Source: Tetradesmus obliquus
Taxonomy: Eukaryota > Chlorophyta > Chlorophyceae > Sphaeropleales > Scenedesmaceae
NCBI GenBank assembly: GCA_030272155.1
Contig: CP126196.1
Location: 4,278,001-4,342,000 of the forward strand
Length of the DNA: 64,000 bases
Direction: 5' to 3'
In this document: positions 1 to 10,700 of the stretch, in pieces
How the letters are laid out: each line of letters begins with the position of its first letter
Position numbering within the stretch: the stretch's first letter is position 1
Made by a program: the position numbers and the translations under genes
The notes under the pieces: generated by a model
What the model was told of the DNA's origin: nothing
What the model saw: the letters and a program-made list of their open reading frames with translations, nothing else
Databases searched by the model: none

Positions 1-136
1 GCGTATCTTTGCCGGGGTTGAGTAGAGAGGGTTACACCTGCTTGCATCACTCTTTGCACTTTCAACGCCCTGCAACTTGTGGCATCTCCTTCTTGCATCA
101 CTCTTTGCAATTCCAGCACCCTGCAGTTTCCTGCAG

Positions 137-190
137 CTCTGGCCCCACTGCATTGAAAGAGGAGATTTCAGTGCAGGGACAGCCTCTTGC
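137..190 (+). repeat. Echo of SDH2 exon 251-421, upstream of the exon
   Basis: This stretch aligns base for base, with about 15 mismatches, to the start of the true SDH2 exon: GGCCCCACTGC, GGAGATTTCAG and GGGACAGCC here match the segment encoding DPNAP, KEIFQ and KDS. It is out of frame and lies in the presumed upstream intron, so it is a decayed copy and not an exon. A 51-bp imperfect direct repeat (TTGCATCACTCTTTGCA at 41 and 92) lies just before it. Confidence 0.6.
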
Positions 191-250
191 AACACTCTCT
201 CAAACTGGTCGTCAGCCATGATTTCTGCCAACGTACTGCTGCTGCTGCAG

Positions 251-1259
251 TGTTGACCCCAATGCCCCCAAGAAGGAGATCTTCCAGTCCAAGGACAGCC
301 GCGCCAAGCTGGACGGGCTGTACGAGTGCATCCTGTGCGCCTGCTGCTCCACAAGCTGCCCCAGCTACTGGTGGAACCAGGACAAGTACCTGGGCCCCGC
401 GGTGCTGCTGCAGGCCTACAGGTGCGAGGGATTAGGGTTTCAGCTGGGGTTTTGACTGTGATGGTTTAGGTCTTGGTAGAGTGCAGCTGCCCCAGCTACT
501 GGTGGAACCAGGACAAGTACCTGGGCCCCGCGGTGCTGCTGCAGGCCTACAGGTGCGAGGGTTTAGGGTTTCAGCTGCGGTGTAGGGTTCGAGGGTTTGG
601 CTGTGGTGTTTAGAGTGCGGCTGCCCCAGCTACTGGTGCAACCAGGACAAGTACCTTTGGCCCTGCAGTGCTGCTGCAGGCCTACAGGTGCGCTGCTTTC
701 TATTTCAACTGTTTGTTTGGTGCCTGGTACAACCACCACATGCACTAAGACAAGTACCTGGGGCCCGTAGTGCTGCTGCCAGGCCCACAGGTGTGTCTCT
801 TGCGGCATCTATGTCTCCTTCACAATTGCTATTGTAGAGTTTCGACTGTACCAGCTTCCAGACACTGCCGTCTCAGATAGGTGTTCGGCACTTAGTATTG
901 TCCGTATGCATGCATGGCTTCTTCTTCTGCTGATGCTGCTGATGTTGATGCTGCTGCTGCTGCTGCTGCTGCTGCTGGCCAGGTGGGTGATTGACAGCCG
1001 TGACGACTTCACTGCTGAGCGGCTGGCGCACCTGGACGACGCCTACAAGCTGTACCGCTGCAAGGTGAGCGAGGATGTTGTCAACATTCACGCAGTGTTC
1101 ACAACATGTTGGACAATATGTACAGACCAATGAAAGACAGAGCCATACTTGCATGTCTTGCATGATGATCAACTTTGTTGCTGATGAGATCTCGTGATGT
1201 GCTTGCTGTCATCCTTGGCTGTGCTATGTTTCGCTGATGCTGGATTGCTTCTGACCCTG

Positions 1260-1294
<35 letters not shown>

Positions 1295-1408
1295 CCACCA
1301 TCACCACAGACCATCATGAACTGCAGCCAGACCTGCCCCAAGGGCCTCAACCCGGGCAAGGCCATCGCAAAGATCAAGCAGAGCCTGCACAAGGGCTCCC
1401 CGGTGTAA
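251..1408 (+). CDS. SDH2: Succinate dehydrogenase iron-sulfur subunit, last three exons (5' part outside window)
   Basis: Mitochondrial complex II subunit that passes electrons from the flavoprotein subunit to ubiquinone through three Fe-S clusters. Visible exons are 251-421, 983-1064 and 1310-1408 (TAA). All have GT/AG borders and compatible phases (AG|G TGG across the first junction, phase 0 at the second). The first exon carries [11 protein letters not shown] and the 4Fe-4S/3Fe-4S ligand block [16 protein letters not shown]. The second carries WVIDSRDDF and LYRCK. The third carries [18 protein letters not shown] with the last cluster cysteines, and ends KGSPV. The N-terminal ferredoxin domain and targeting peptide must lie upstream of base 1. 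Flanking introns contain diverged copies of the first exon, and a copy of the last exon lies after the stop. The family assignment is certain from the motifs; the exact 5' border of the first visible exon is inferred from CTGCAG|T. Confidence 0.95.
484..795 (+). repeat. Three tandem echoes of the SDH2 exon 3' end plus its 5' splice site
   Basis: Copies at about 484-560, 611-693 and 727-795 repeat the last 60 bases of the true exon (GCCCCAGCTACTGGTGGAAC to GCCTACAG) followed by GTGCG, the 5' splice site. The first is almost identical to the true exon end and its donor. The second has several changes (TGGTGCAACC, CTTTGGCCC). The third is strongly eroded. The intron is therefore largely built from copies of the junction at its own start. 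Confidence 0.85.
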
Positions 1409-1438
1409 ACTGGCAGCTTGCCATTGCAGCAGCAGCAG

Positions 1439-1504
1439 CAGCAGAGTTTTGGCAAGGCCATTGCCAGGCGCAAGCAGAGCTTGCACAAGTGCTCCCCGGT
1501 GTAA
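1439..1504 (+). repeat. Echo of the SDH2 terminal exon downstream of the stop codon
   Basis: TTTTGGCAAGGCCATTGCC, CGCAAGCAGAGC and TGCTCCCCGGTGTAA repeat the end of the coding region (GGCAAGGCCATCGCAAAGATC to CCGGTGTAA) about 95 bases downstream. The copy keeps the stop-codon context, so TGTAA recurs at 1500-1504. TGTAA is the chlorophyte poly(A) signal, so the echo may supply the 3' processing site; that last step is inference. Confidence 0.75.
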
Positions 1505-2901
1505 ATTGCTGGTTTTTGTTTCATCCAGGGATGCAGCGCAGCTGCCTCGCACAGGCTGGCCACAGCAGCAGCAGCAGCAGCAGCAGGGCCTTCAAATCGG
1601 CCTGCGTCTTTGAGAGGCACGTTGCTGATGCAGCAGCCGCAGCAGTTGCTGGACAGGGTTTCGCCCAGGCCATCGCCATGTGGCAAGATCTGCAGGCAAG
1701 CAGCCGCAGCTGATGGCATTTGCTGTGAGTCAGCAAGCGCCACTGCAAGCATTTAAGCAGCAACTGTGATGGGCAGCTGCTGCTGGCTGCAGCGCAGGCA
1801 TGCATCACCATTAGTTGCTGCTGGCAGGCATGCACTGCGGCAGGTTTTTGTATGTGCCTGTCTGGGGAGGTTGCCAGACAGCTGTGAGCATGTGGCGTGC
1901 TTTATGTGCAGAAGGCGTACACCTCGCTACACTGTGCTGGTGCTGCTGGGCTGCTGCATGTGGTGCCTTGCAGTCTGCTGCTGCAAAACAGCTTAACAAC
2001 GTTTGACTGCGGAATGGGAACTGGTGACGGATAGGATTGTAGATGTAGACTGTGTATGATGGCTGCCTTTAGAAATTTGTGTCTTTTGGGGATGGCTTCG
2101 GAAGCCACCACCAAGAGACACAAGCTCGCTAAAGGCAGTCTTGAGTCAATGAACTGGCAGTAGTGCTGATGTGTCTTCCAATTGTTTTCCGTGCTGCAAC
2201 TCGCACGTTGAAGTTGCTCTCTCTCTTTGCAAGAGCGCCTGCCATTGGCTGTCCAAGCTGGCGACGCTACCAATGTAACATCAACTTGAAAGGTATGCAC
2301 GACTGCTGGCAAACTGCTTCAATGTGGGACATGACAGGTCAGCTGGCGTGGTTAACCACGCCAACGTTGGCTCAGGCGATGCCATCGCAGTGCGACATCT
2401 TCAGTCAATGTTACATTGCAGCGGCGCCAGTCAGCAGCTGGCCATGCTCAGCCAAACGGCGCAGCCTTGCACCACCACAGCAGATACACCTGTACGCGCG
2501 CCAAATGTACAGTACAGTGTACTGAGTACACGGCAACAACTTATGCAGTGCCACTGATGCAACTCACTGCTTGAAGCTGCACATCCCAAGCACATATGCT
2601 AGCGTTACCCAATGCGCGGCCTGTTGCCCGAGTGGGGCAAGGGGTGCCATGCTCCTGTCGTTACTGGCGGCAGCGGAACCCTGCTGCAGCAGGCGCTGCA
2701 CCAGCTGCTCATGCCACGCTGCTTTGCCGAGCAGAGCACACATCAGAGACCAAGCAAACTGGCGCCAGACGAATAACCTCTCTGGTTATAGTGTATCTGC
2801 CTGTTTGCTAGACTAACGTAATGTACAACGCAGACAAGCGTCTGCAGACACAGACAAAGCTCGCAACAGCCTGCAGATCAGAACTGTCATGAGATTCCTG
2901 A
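1505..2901. other. Intergenic region, no gene recognised
   Basis: Between the convergent SDH2 and DUF2993 genes. It holds short CAG/GCA tracts (1563-1585) and GCTGC-rich sequence. No open frame resembling a protein family and no convincing RNA gene was seen. Confidence 0.5.
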
Positions 2902-4836
2902 TCAGAACTGCATGTCCAGCGGAGGGAAGGCGCGCAGCCGCAGCTTCAGCTCAATCTCCAACAAATCGCCCTCTTTTGAATCCGAGACATCCCCAGCATG
3001 CAGCGACAGCAGCGGCTGCCGCAGCTCGATCCCCTGTAGGTCCAATGATAAGCTGCTGAAGAACTTTGCCATACCAGAAGCCACCATCTGCGCCCCTTGC
3101 AGGTCAGTTGCCGGCTTTGCCTGCTGCTGCTGCTGCTGCTGCTGCTGCCCGGCAGCCTGCGGCGCATCATTGCTGCTGCTGCTGCTGCTGCTGCTGCAGA
3201 TGTGCTGCGCGCCGACTTGCAGCTGCCCCCTCACTCCGCCTGGTCCCACTTTGCCGGGCAGCATGACCAGCCTGTAGCGCTCGCCGTTGGCTCCCCATGT
3301 GCCGCTGAAGTGTACGCTGTTGCTGCTGTGGTTGATGACCACAGAGTCCTTGTCAAAGAGGAAAGATTGTCCCTGCAGGGTGCAGCACCAGCAGCAGCAG
3401 GAGCAGTTGATGTCACGTTGAGCTACACGCAGTTGCTGCTGTGTCATGTCATCACAGAGTCCTTATCAAAGAGGAAGGCACAGCAGGGGGACACCACATT
3501 TACACAACAGCAATTGACAGCGTCAGCAGCAGATGATATTACACCACAGCCTCAAAACTGTACGTCAAGGCCCTTTCTTTGTGCAAGCTTGGGTCAACTC
3601 ACGTGTACAGCAGTAGCTGCAGCCGCTCGAAACAGCGGGTGGCAGACAAAGTTGCCCATGTTTTGCCCGACAGGTGGATGCAAGCTGCACATCACCTCAC
3701 CTGCTGCTGTTAGTGGGCTAGTGTGCAGCAGATGCTGGGCAGTAACTTGGCAAAGTACAGAAACACAAGCTGCAGTCACATCTCGTGCTGACAGCCTGCA
3801 CTCCGGGATCTCCCCTCAGATTTCAAATGTCTGTCACACCCCACTCACGTGTACAGCAGTCGCCGCAGCAGCTCAGAACAGCGGGTGGCAGACAAAGTTG
3901 CCCATGTCTTTTCCCGACAGGTGGATGCAAGCTGCACATTACCTCGTCTGCTGCTGCTGGTAGCGGGCTAGTTTGCAGCAGATGCTGGGCAGCAACTTGA
4001 CAAAGTACAGAAGCACAAGCTGCAGCTGCCCATGAATGCATTTCCATAACCCCCCTCCACACATCAATTCTTTGATACCCCCACTCACATGTACAGCAGT
4101 CGCCGCAGCCGCTCGGAACAGTGGGTGGCAGACAAAGTTGCCCATGTCTTTGCCAGACAGGTGGATGCGCACACGGCCAGCCGGCACGTTGCTCATGCGC
4201 ACTTTCTGCTGCCACAACAGAGCACTGGTGTCCACCTGCATGGTACCGATGTCAACCTGCAGCAGCAGCAGCAGCAGCAGCAGCAGTTTGGACATTGTTC
4301 AGTCACGGTTGTGCGCAGAGCTGGGGGTGCCCCTGCTGTCAATTTAACTGTTGCTGCGTAGGGCGCTCGACATCTCAAACCTCGAGACAGTCAGGACACG
4401 TGGCAGCTGCAGTGTCACCACTGCTGCGATGTTACGTATACAGCTGTGCAGAGCTTGTTGTAGGAAAGCAGTCTACTCCTACAGCGTCACTGCACAGCTC
4501 TCACCAGCTGCGTCGCTGCACAGCTCTCACCAGCTGCGTCGCTGCACAGCTCTCACCAGCTGCGTCGCTGCACAGCTCTCACCAGCTGCATCACTGCACA
4601 GCTCTCACCAGCTGCGTCACTGCACAGCTCTCACCAGCTGCGTCACTGCACAGCTCTCACCAGCTGCGTCACTGCACAGCTCTCACCAGCTGCGTCACTG
4701 CACAGCTCTCACCAGCTGCGTCACTGCACAGCTCTCACCAGCTGCGTCACTGCACAGCTCTCACCTCTAGCCGGTGTGCTGTCATGTTGAGAGGCGTCAC
4801 CCAGTGCCGCCCCTCGATGCTCAGTGCGTCAAACCT

Positions 4837-4883
<47 letters not shown>

Positions 4884-5028
4884 GCGACCACGATTAAAAC
4901 CAGCTGTAGCACAGCAGCCCAACCTGTGCATGTGTGGAAACTGGCAGCTGGTGGCCTTATGCTGTGCGCTGCAATAGCTGCTTGCCATCAAGAAGCGCAT
5001 CGCAGCAGCCCCACTCCGCTGCTGCTGC

Positions 5029-5065
<37 letters not shown>

Positions 5066-5236
5066 ATTTCTCATCCGCCGTCCCATGCGTCACACACCAC
5101 GTCAGCAGCCACCAGCCGGTACTGCGACAGCGTTCCACCGGCCTTACATCACACTGCTGCTGCTTTTAGTGCTCACCTGCCGTCGAGCAGCCCCAATGCC
5201 TCACATGCCATATCAGCTTGTAACCGGTAATGGCAA

Positions 5237-5267
<31 letters not shown>

Positions 5268-5337
5268 ATCCCTCACCTGCCATCCAGCAGCCCCATTGCG
5301 TCACAGGCCACATCAGCAGCCACCAGGCGGTACTGGC

Positions 5338-5378
<41 letters not shown>

Positions 5379-6262
5379 GGATCTCACCTGCCGTCAAGCA
5401 GCCCCATTGCGTCACAGGCCACGTCAGCTTGAACTATTCTGTACTGCGCCAGACGATTCTTCAGTGACAGCTCCATCACAGTGCGCATGACACTAGCGGT
5501 CTGCAGGGCATGGCGCAGCGCAAGATAGTTTGAAAAACCATTTGAATGACTAGCAACAATTGACAACACATATGAATAGCAACAATATAACAACACATAT
5601 GCCGAGTTTTGCATGAGGGTGAATTGGAGGACAGCAGTTGCGCTGTCCAAGACCTGCGCTCACATCCTACGGGTGACATGTGTCTGAGTTGGCACGGGCT
5701 TGCTGATGAAGAGTTATCACGAAAAACAAAAAGAAATATGTACAGCTGCACAGTGGTTGAAATGATTGCACGACAGCACCGCACAGGATGCTAGCCTTTC
5801 TGGCAACACAGTACACCTACACACCAGCTGCTGGAGTGTCGATCATTCATGCCATGCAGAGCAGGTTGCTGTGCAGAACTCAATGCTCATGTTCACACAG
5901 CTGCTCCTGGTTGCGCATTTGCCACAGATGCAGGGCTGCAAGGCTGATGTCAGCTGCGGGATGTAGCCAGCTGGACATAGCCAGGTGTGCCCCACTTGTC
6001 ACGACTTAAGCTCAGATAATAGTTTGATAAAATATTGAGATATTCATCGCATCACAAAGCTGCCTCTTACCACATCCTTGGACGGGGGCGCTGCCACATC
6101 AGTGCGCAAGCTCTGTGCCAGCAGGGCTGCGCAGCGCTGCTGCTGCTGCTGCCGAGGTGGCCGCAAGTTGCTGACTGCTGCTGTTTTGTAAGGCAGGTGC
6201 CTGACATTGAGACGGTTCCCAGCAGTGATGCTGGCTTGCTGTCTTTGCAGCGCTGGCTGCAT
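2902..6262 (-). CDS. DUF2993 (LmeA-like) phospholipid-binding protein, probably plastid-targeted
   Basis: Five-exon model on the minus strand: 6262-6071, 5500-5388, 4834-4765, 4256-4089 and 3372-2902. It totals 1014 nt (337 aa) with every junction in phase. The ATG at 6262 opens an Arg/Ala/Gln-rich, acid-poor N terminus that looks like a transit peptide. The body shows the DUF2993 pattern: ADVACDAMGLLDGR, FDALSIEGRHWVTPL, then RVRIHLSGKDMGNFVCHPLF, which matches the family's 'xVxLSxxDLNxxLxSPxL' segment. The C-terminal strands are SVHFSGTWGANGERYRLVML and LLEIELKLRLRAFPPLDMQF. Poly-Ser and poly-Gln insertions sit near the C terminus. DUF2993 proteins are widespread in cyanobacteria, actinobacteria and plastids; a lipid-binding or envelope role is known for the actinobacterial member LmeA only. 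All introns hold echoes of neighbouring exons. Confidence 0.75.
3595..4035 (-). repeat. Two tandem echoes of DUF2993 exon 4 plus donor
   Basis: Two copies of about 190-200 bp, at about 3595-3790 and 3840-4035, lie in the intron after the true exon (4256-4089). Each repeats the exon end encoding HLSGKDMGNFVCHPLFR, including the 5' splice site (CTCAC on the plus strand), plus shared intron sequence (GCAGCAGATGCTGGGCAG). The two copies are closer to each other than to the exon. A shorter echo of the last exon (CACAGAGTCCTTATCAAAGA) lies at about 3446-3490. Confidence 0.85.
4484..4767 (-). repeat. 26-bp minisatellite; each unit carries a 5' splice site
   Basis: About 10.5 head-to-tail units of 26 bp (plus strand CACAGCTCTCACCAGCTGCG followed by TCACTG or TCGCTG). 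On the sense strand each unit reads GCAGCTGGTGAGAG, so every unit contains a GTGAG donor. The array abuts the true donor of DUF2993 exon 3 (exon ends at 4765, GAG|GTGAGAG). Unit variation is limited to a few bases, which points to recent expansion. Confidence 0.95.
4995..5345 (-). repeat. Four echoes of DUF2993 exon 2 donor end
   Basis: Copies near 4985-5010, 5070-5130, 5170-5235 and 5268-5340 repeat the plus-strand sequence CTCACCTGCCGTCAAGCAGC and CCCATTGCGTCACAGGCCAC of the true exon end (5388 onward). They are separated by (CTG)n blocks. Divergence increases with distance from the exon: the nearest copy is nearly identical over 60 bases and the farthest is hardly recognisable. The GTGAG donor is kept in the closer copies. 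Confidence 0.85.
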
Positions 6263-6930
6263 GCTGAAAGGGCGCTGCTGCTGCTGCTGCTGCTCTTGTG
6301 TTGCTGAGTCGGCCTTGAGGGTGCAAGACAGCTAGGCAGCAGGACTAAGTGACATTATAAACATTATTTTGCTGCTGGGCAGCGTTTTGTTAACCAATGC
6401 GCTCGTGAGAGTGTCTTCACCACACAGAACAGCAGTTGTAGCAACTCAGTAGGGTCACACACATATGAGCTACCACCGAAACTTCTGCTCGGCTACTAAC
6501 TTATCTGCGTATAAATAAATACCGAAACAACCGGGGCCAGTGTGTCTGGCTTCAAGCGCAAAGGCCGAATGCGATCTTCGGATCTGTCAGGCTGCGTCAT
6601 CTTGTAACGGTGCTGATGCTACCGAAATCAGGATTGAACGTCTATAAATCGCATTCTATAACATAGTACGGGGTAACATGTTTCAAAATGCTGCTCAGAA
6701 TCGCCTTGCACAGGCCCTGCACCTGCTGCTGTACTGCCAATGTGTGCAGTGCAGGGTGTGGCTGTAGCTGCACAGCCATCAGCAGCACACAGCTTGCAAA
6801 TGCCTTTGCTTGACAACAAATGTAACAAGCATCCTGATGCTTACACCCTCAGCTTGCTTTCGCCACACGAACCAGCACAGCCAATTCAACTTCAACCAAG
6901 GAAGCACACACGAAAAATTTGGCTTGCGCT
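6263..6930. other. Upstream region of the DUF2993 gene and LINE 5' flank
   Basis: This stretch should hold the promoter and 5' UTR of the minus-strand DUF2993 gene and the 5' end of the LINE. AT-rich segments occur at 6506-6525 (GTATAAATAAATACC) and 6640-6660 (CTATAAATCGCATTCTATAA). Neither can be assigned as a TATA box with confidence. The exact LINE 5' end was not found. Confidence 0.4.
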
Positions 6931-7779
6931 ATGCGCTGGCTGAGCTTAACTGATGGGCCCGACGATGCGCACATGGACTTGCTGCTCAGCATCAAGCAGG
7001 GTGTCACCGTGCTCACTGAGCAGCAGCAGGCAACTAACCAGCGCTTAGATAGCATCAACAAAAACTTTGAGGCGCTCGCCAACAGCCAGGTGGCGCTGCA
7101 GCGCCAGAGCGACGCGCTGAGTCATGACATGCAGAAGGTTCGCGAGGAGATTGGCGCCATCAAGCAGCAGGGCTCAGTGATCCACAACGCCCGCAGCAAC
7201 GCCATGCGCTTCTTCATGGTGCCAGAGGTTGCCCCGCAGCAGGCCAAGCAGGGCAGTGGCGGGGCCAGCAGCAGCAGCAGCAGCAACAGGGCAGCACCAT
7301 ACTGGCAGCGGGCAATGCTGGGCTCCCAGGCGCTGGACAAAGCAGTTCGTGCAGTGCTTGAGACCATGTACCCAGGGATCCCTCTCCCGCAGGCAATTTT
7401 CAGCAACGCCATCAGCTTCCCATACAGCAAGCAGGCTGTAGCAGCAGACAGCAGCAAGGAGGGCTACCAGATGCTGGTGGTCACCCTGACAGACTCCTCC
7501 CTGCGCGGCGCCCTGTTCTCGGTGGCCAAGCAGCTCAAGGAGGTCTACAAGATCACCTTCACCACAGAATGGACACGTGAGGAGAAGGAGGCGCGCCGCC
7601 GCATCGAGGCCTCCCCGGCTTTCCAGCGCGCTCTCAAGCAGGCCAGCAACAGGGGCCTCAAGCCATACTGGGACTTCGGCACCTGCACCTTTGGCCGCCG
7701 CACAGCCGACTCCACAGTGTGGAGCGTGGACTACCTCAACAAGCTGGTGGACGGCGGGGAGCAGGTCGTTGTGCAGTAG
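6931..7779 (+). CDS. LINE ORF1 protein, 282 aa
   Basis: Starts at the first ATG (MRWLSLTDGPDDAHMDLLLS) and ends at TAG 7777-7779. The N-terminal third has heptad-like hydrophobic spacing (VLTEQQQATNQRLDSINK, LSHDMQKVREEIGAIKQQ) typical of an ORF1 coiled coil that trimerises and binds RNA. A central Ser-rich linker is followed by a basic, Arg/Lys-rich C-terminal region (TREEKEARRRIEASPAFQRA). No zinc knuckle is visible. The stop is followed in the same frame, with no further stop, by ORF2, an unusual arrangement. The role of retrotransposon RNA binding is inferred from position and coiled coil, not from a recognisable family domain. Confidence 0.75.
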   Translation: MRWLSLTDGPDDAHMDLLLSIKQGVTVLTEQQQATNQRLDSINKNFEALANSQVALQRQSDALSHDMQKVREEIGAIKQQGSVIHNARSNAMRFFMVPEVAPQQAKQGSGGASSSSSSNRAAPYWQRAMLGSQALDKAVRAVLETMYPGIPLPQAIFSNAISFPYSKQAVAADSSKEGYQMLVVTLTDSSLRGALFSVAKQLKEVYKITFTTEWTREEKEARRRIEASPAFQRALKQASNRGLKPYWDFGTCTFGRRTADSTVWSVDYLNKLVDGGEQVVVQ

Positions 7780-10700
7780 AGGTGCGGGGGCCAGCGGGTT
7801 GGGGGAGTTAGTGTGTCTCGGAGTGTTTCTAACTCAGCAGCTGATGAGAATCTTACTGTTTCCAGCGATGATGAGGATGGCTACAGTGAAAATGTGCGGC
7901 GGATGGCAGCCCGTGGTGTGACACGCGCAGCGTGTGAGTGCCCTCTCAACATATGTTCTTGGAACGCTGACGTGCTCAGCCCAAGTAAGATTGCCCAGGT
8001 GTCGCAGCGCTGCAGCAACTTTTGGATGTTTGATGTTGTGCTTATGGTTGAGGTGGGCCGTGAAGAGCTGCCTGATGTCTTGCCTGGCTTCCAGACTTTT
8101 GCAGGACTGCCCCGCGTGAACCGCTCAGAGCGTGGTGCTGGCAAGGGCCAGGGAATGTTGGCCTTAGTCAAGCAAAAATGGGCTCAGCGCTGCTCAGTGG
8201 TGAAGAGGTCTGAGTATGTTATGTGGCTACGAGTTGATTGCCCTGGGCGTGTGTCGTTGTTCATCGCGTGTGTGTATTTCCCACCGCTTGTGTCTGTTGA
8301 GTGGCAGCAGCTGGGTGCTGAGGCCTGGCAGGCGGCGTACAGTGATCTGCAGGCTGACATTGTGGCGTACCAGGCGCTTAGTGAAGTTTGTCTTTTTGGT
8401 GATTTCAATGCTCATACTTCAACAGCTGATGACTCTGGCGGTACTGCCCAGCAACTACTGGACTCCATGGGTGTGTTGGCGGGACAAGTCGCCCCTGTGG
8501 CGCTGCGACAGAGGAGGAACACTGATCAGCGGCCTGTGTGTAATTTTGGTGAGCAGCTCCTGGCTCTGTGTGCAGCTAAAAACAGCGTAATTTTCAATGG
8601 CCGGACAGCAGGCGACCCTACAGGTGCTGCTACTTTCCAATCTGCGAAGTCGTCTGCTGTTGATGGTGGCTCTGGCAGCAGCAGTGGTGCAAAGCGGGCA
8701 AAGAAAAGAGCAGCCAGCAAAAGTGTGATTGATTATGGCATTGTCCCACGCACTCTGCTACCCCGAGTCGGTAACTTTGCTGTGGTGTCATCAGGCGGTT
8801 TGTCGGATCACAATATGCTGGTGTGTGCCCTGAGTGTACCTGAACCCCCTGTGGAGGAACTGCAGCCCTTTGCAGATCTACCGCCTGTGCGGTGCATTAG
8901 GTGGGATCCCTGCAAAAGGACACAGTATGTGAGTGCACTGGAGACAGATGCATGCGTTTCAAAGCGGGATGCAGCTCTACAGCGCCTGCGTGCTCCTACA
9001 GCGACGACTGAGCAAGTATTTGCTGCATGTGAGGCGTGGTGTGATGCTATCTGACAGGCTGCAGAGCCCATCTTTGGTGTGAGTGGCAATGGTCAGTGCA
9101 AGCGTGCTCAGGATGGCCGTGTGGCAAAGCGGTGGTTTGTCCACTGCAAGCAGGAGTGGGCGGCATTACGTGCGGCAGTGCGCAGCCAGAACTCGCATGC
9201 AGCAGCAGCAGCGCGCAGGGTTTTCAATGCTGCTAAGCGCAGGGCCAAGCGGCATTGTGAGAAGCAGTGGCAGGCGCGTTTGGCAGATGATTTGAAGCAC
9301 AATCCCAGGCGTTTTCGGACGGCGTACAGGGGCCGGCGGTTGGCGTGCATGCTCCAGGACATGAGTGCTGTTGACAGACATTGGGATGCCCTCTATGGGT
9401 CCCCTGGGCAGCACAGTCTACCCGAGGAGGGCGCAAGCCCTACCTCTTTTATGGCGAAATTGTTGTCACAGTGCCAGGACGGCCCAGCTGTGGCTGCTGC
9501 ATCGCATCTGAATGATCCTTTTTCTGCGGGTGAGATGGAGACTGTGTTGCTGCGAATGCATAATGGGCGGATGCCAGGGCCAGATGGACTGCGTGGTGAG
9601 CTGTTCAAGGGTGCATATAATGTTTATATCACGGGTCGAGGTTACAACAAACACCTGTATGTCCTGCATGAGGACTTGAGCGCAATTTTCACAGCAGTCA
9701 TGAAGTGTGGTCAGGTGCCTGGAGTGTGGTGTTCTGCTTACCTGTCAGTAGTGTTCAAAAAGGGTGACCCCAGTGACCTGGATAACTACCGTGGTATAGC
9801 TGTTGGCTCAGTCATGGGCAAAATGTTCAGTAAGTTGATCGAGAAGCGTTTGGCAGCCGACTGTGAAGAGCGTGGTTACAGGGCGTGGGGACAGGCTGGT
9901 TTTAGGGATAGGCACAGGACGTGTGACCATGTTTTTGTGCTGAAGCACCTTGTGGATCGCAGCCGTTTGGGTCATGGTCGCTTGTTTGCATGCTTTGTGG
10001 ATTTCAGGAAGGCGTATGACCTGGTTCGACGCGACCTGCTTATGCGGTGCCTGGCAGACATTGGCTTGCGAGGCAATGTGCTAGCATCTATCGTTTCTAT
10101 GTACTGGAATGCGCGTATGATCACTGAGTTGTCAGGCAGAGTTGGGCAGCCCTTTGACAGCACTCGTGGTGTGAAGCAAGGCGACCCACTATCGCCTCTG
10201 CTGTTTGGCATATTCATCGATCGAGTGGAGCAATGGCTAGCCGACCGCTGTGGTGCGTGTGGCACGGCTCTGGGCAGCAGAATGGTGAGACTGCTGCTGT
10301 ATGCTGATGACCTGGTGCTGCTAGCAGAAACAGCCGGCAAACTACAGCAGCTGCTGGATGCCCTGCAATCATTTTGTAGTGAGTATGACATGCAGGTTAA
10401 TGTGGGCAAGACAGAAGTAGTTGTGTTTGACAGGAAGCGCTACAGCGGTGCAGCAGTGTGGCAGTACCAGGGGCAGCAGGTTCCGGTGTCACAGCAGTTC
10501 AGGTACTTGGGCGTCCAGTTCCATTCCACTCAGGGTGTGTCTGTTTGCACTGATGCTCTGGCTGCGGCTGGTAGTAGAGCGATGTGGGCTATGCTGGCCT
10601 GATGCAAGGAGCATGGCATTCGCAGTTTGTCAATGCAGGTGCAGCTCTTCAACTCTCTTGTGTCTCCAATTCTGAGTTACTGTTCCGAAGTGTGGGGTCC

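Noticed and set aside
434..600. TTTAGGG-like words suggesting interstitial telomere repeats
   Set aside because: Only single or double motifs within SDH2 intron sequence (also near 14175 and 18765), with no tandem array.
4484..4767. Regular 26-bp repeats resembling a CRISPR array
   Set aside because: Units are head-to-tail with no unique spacers and lie at a splice donor of a eukaryotic gene. The same holds for the 24-bp array at 24580-24745.
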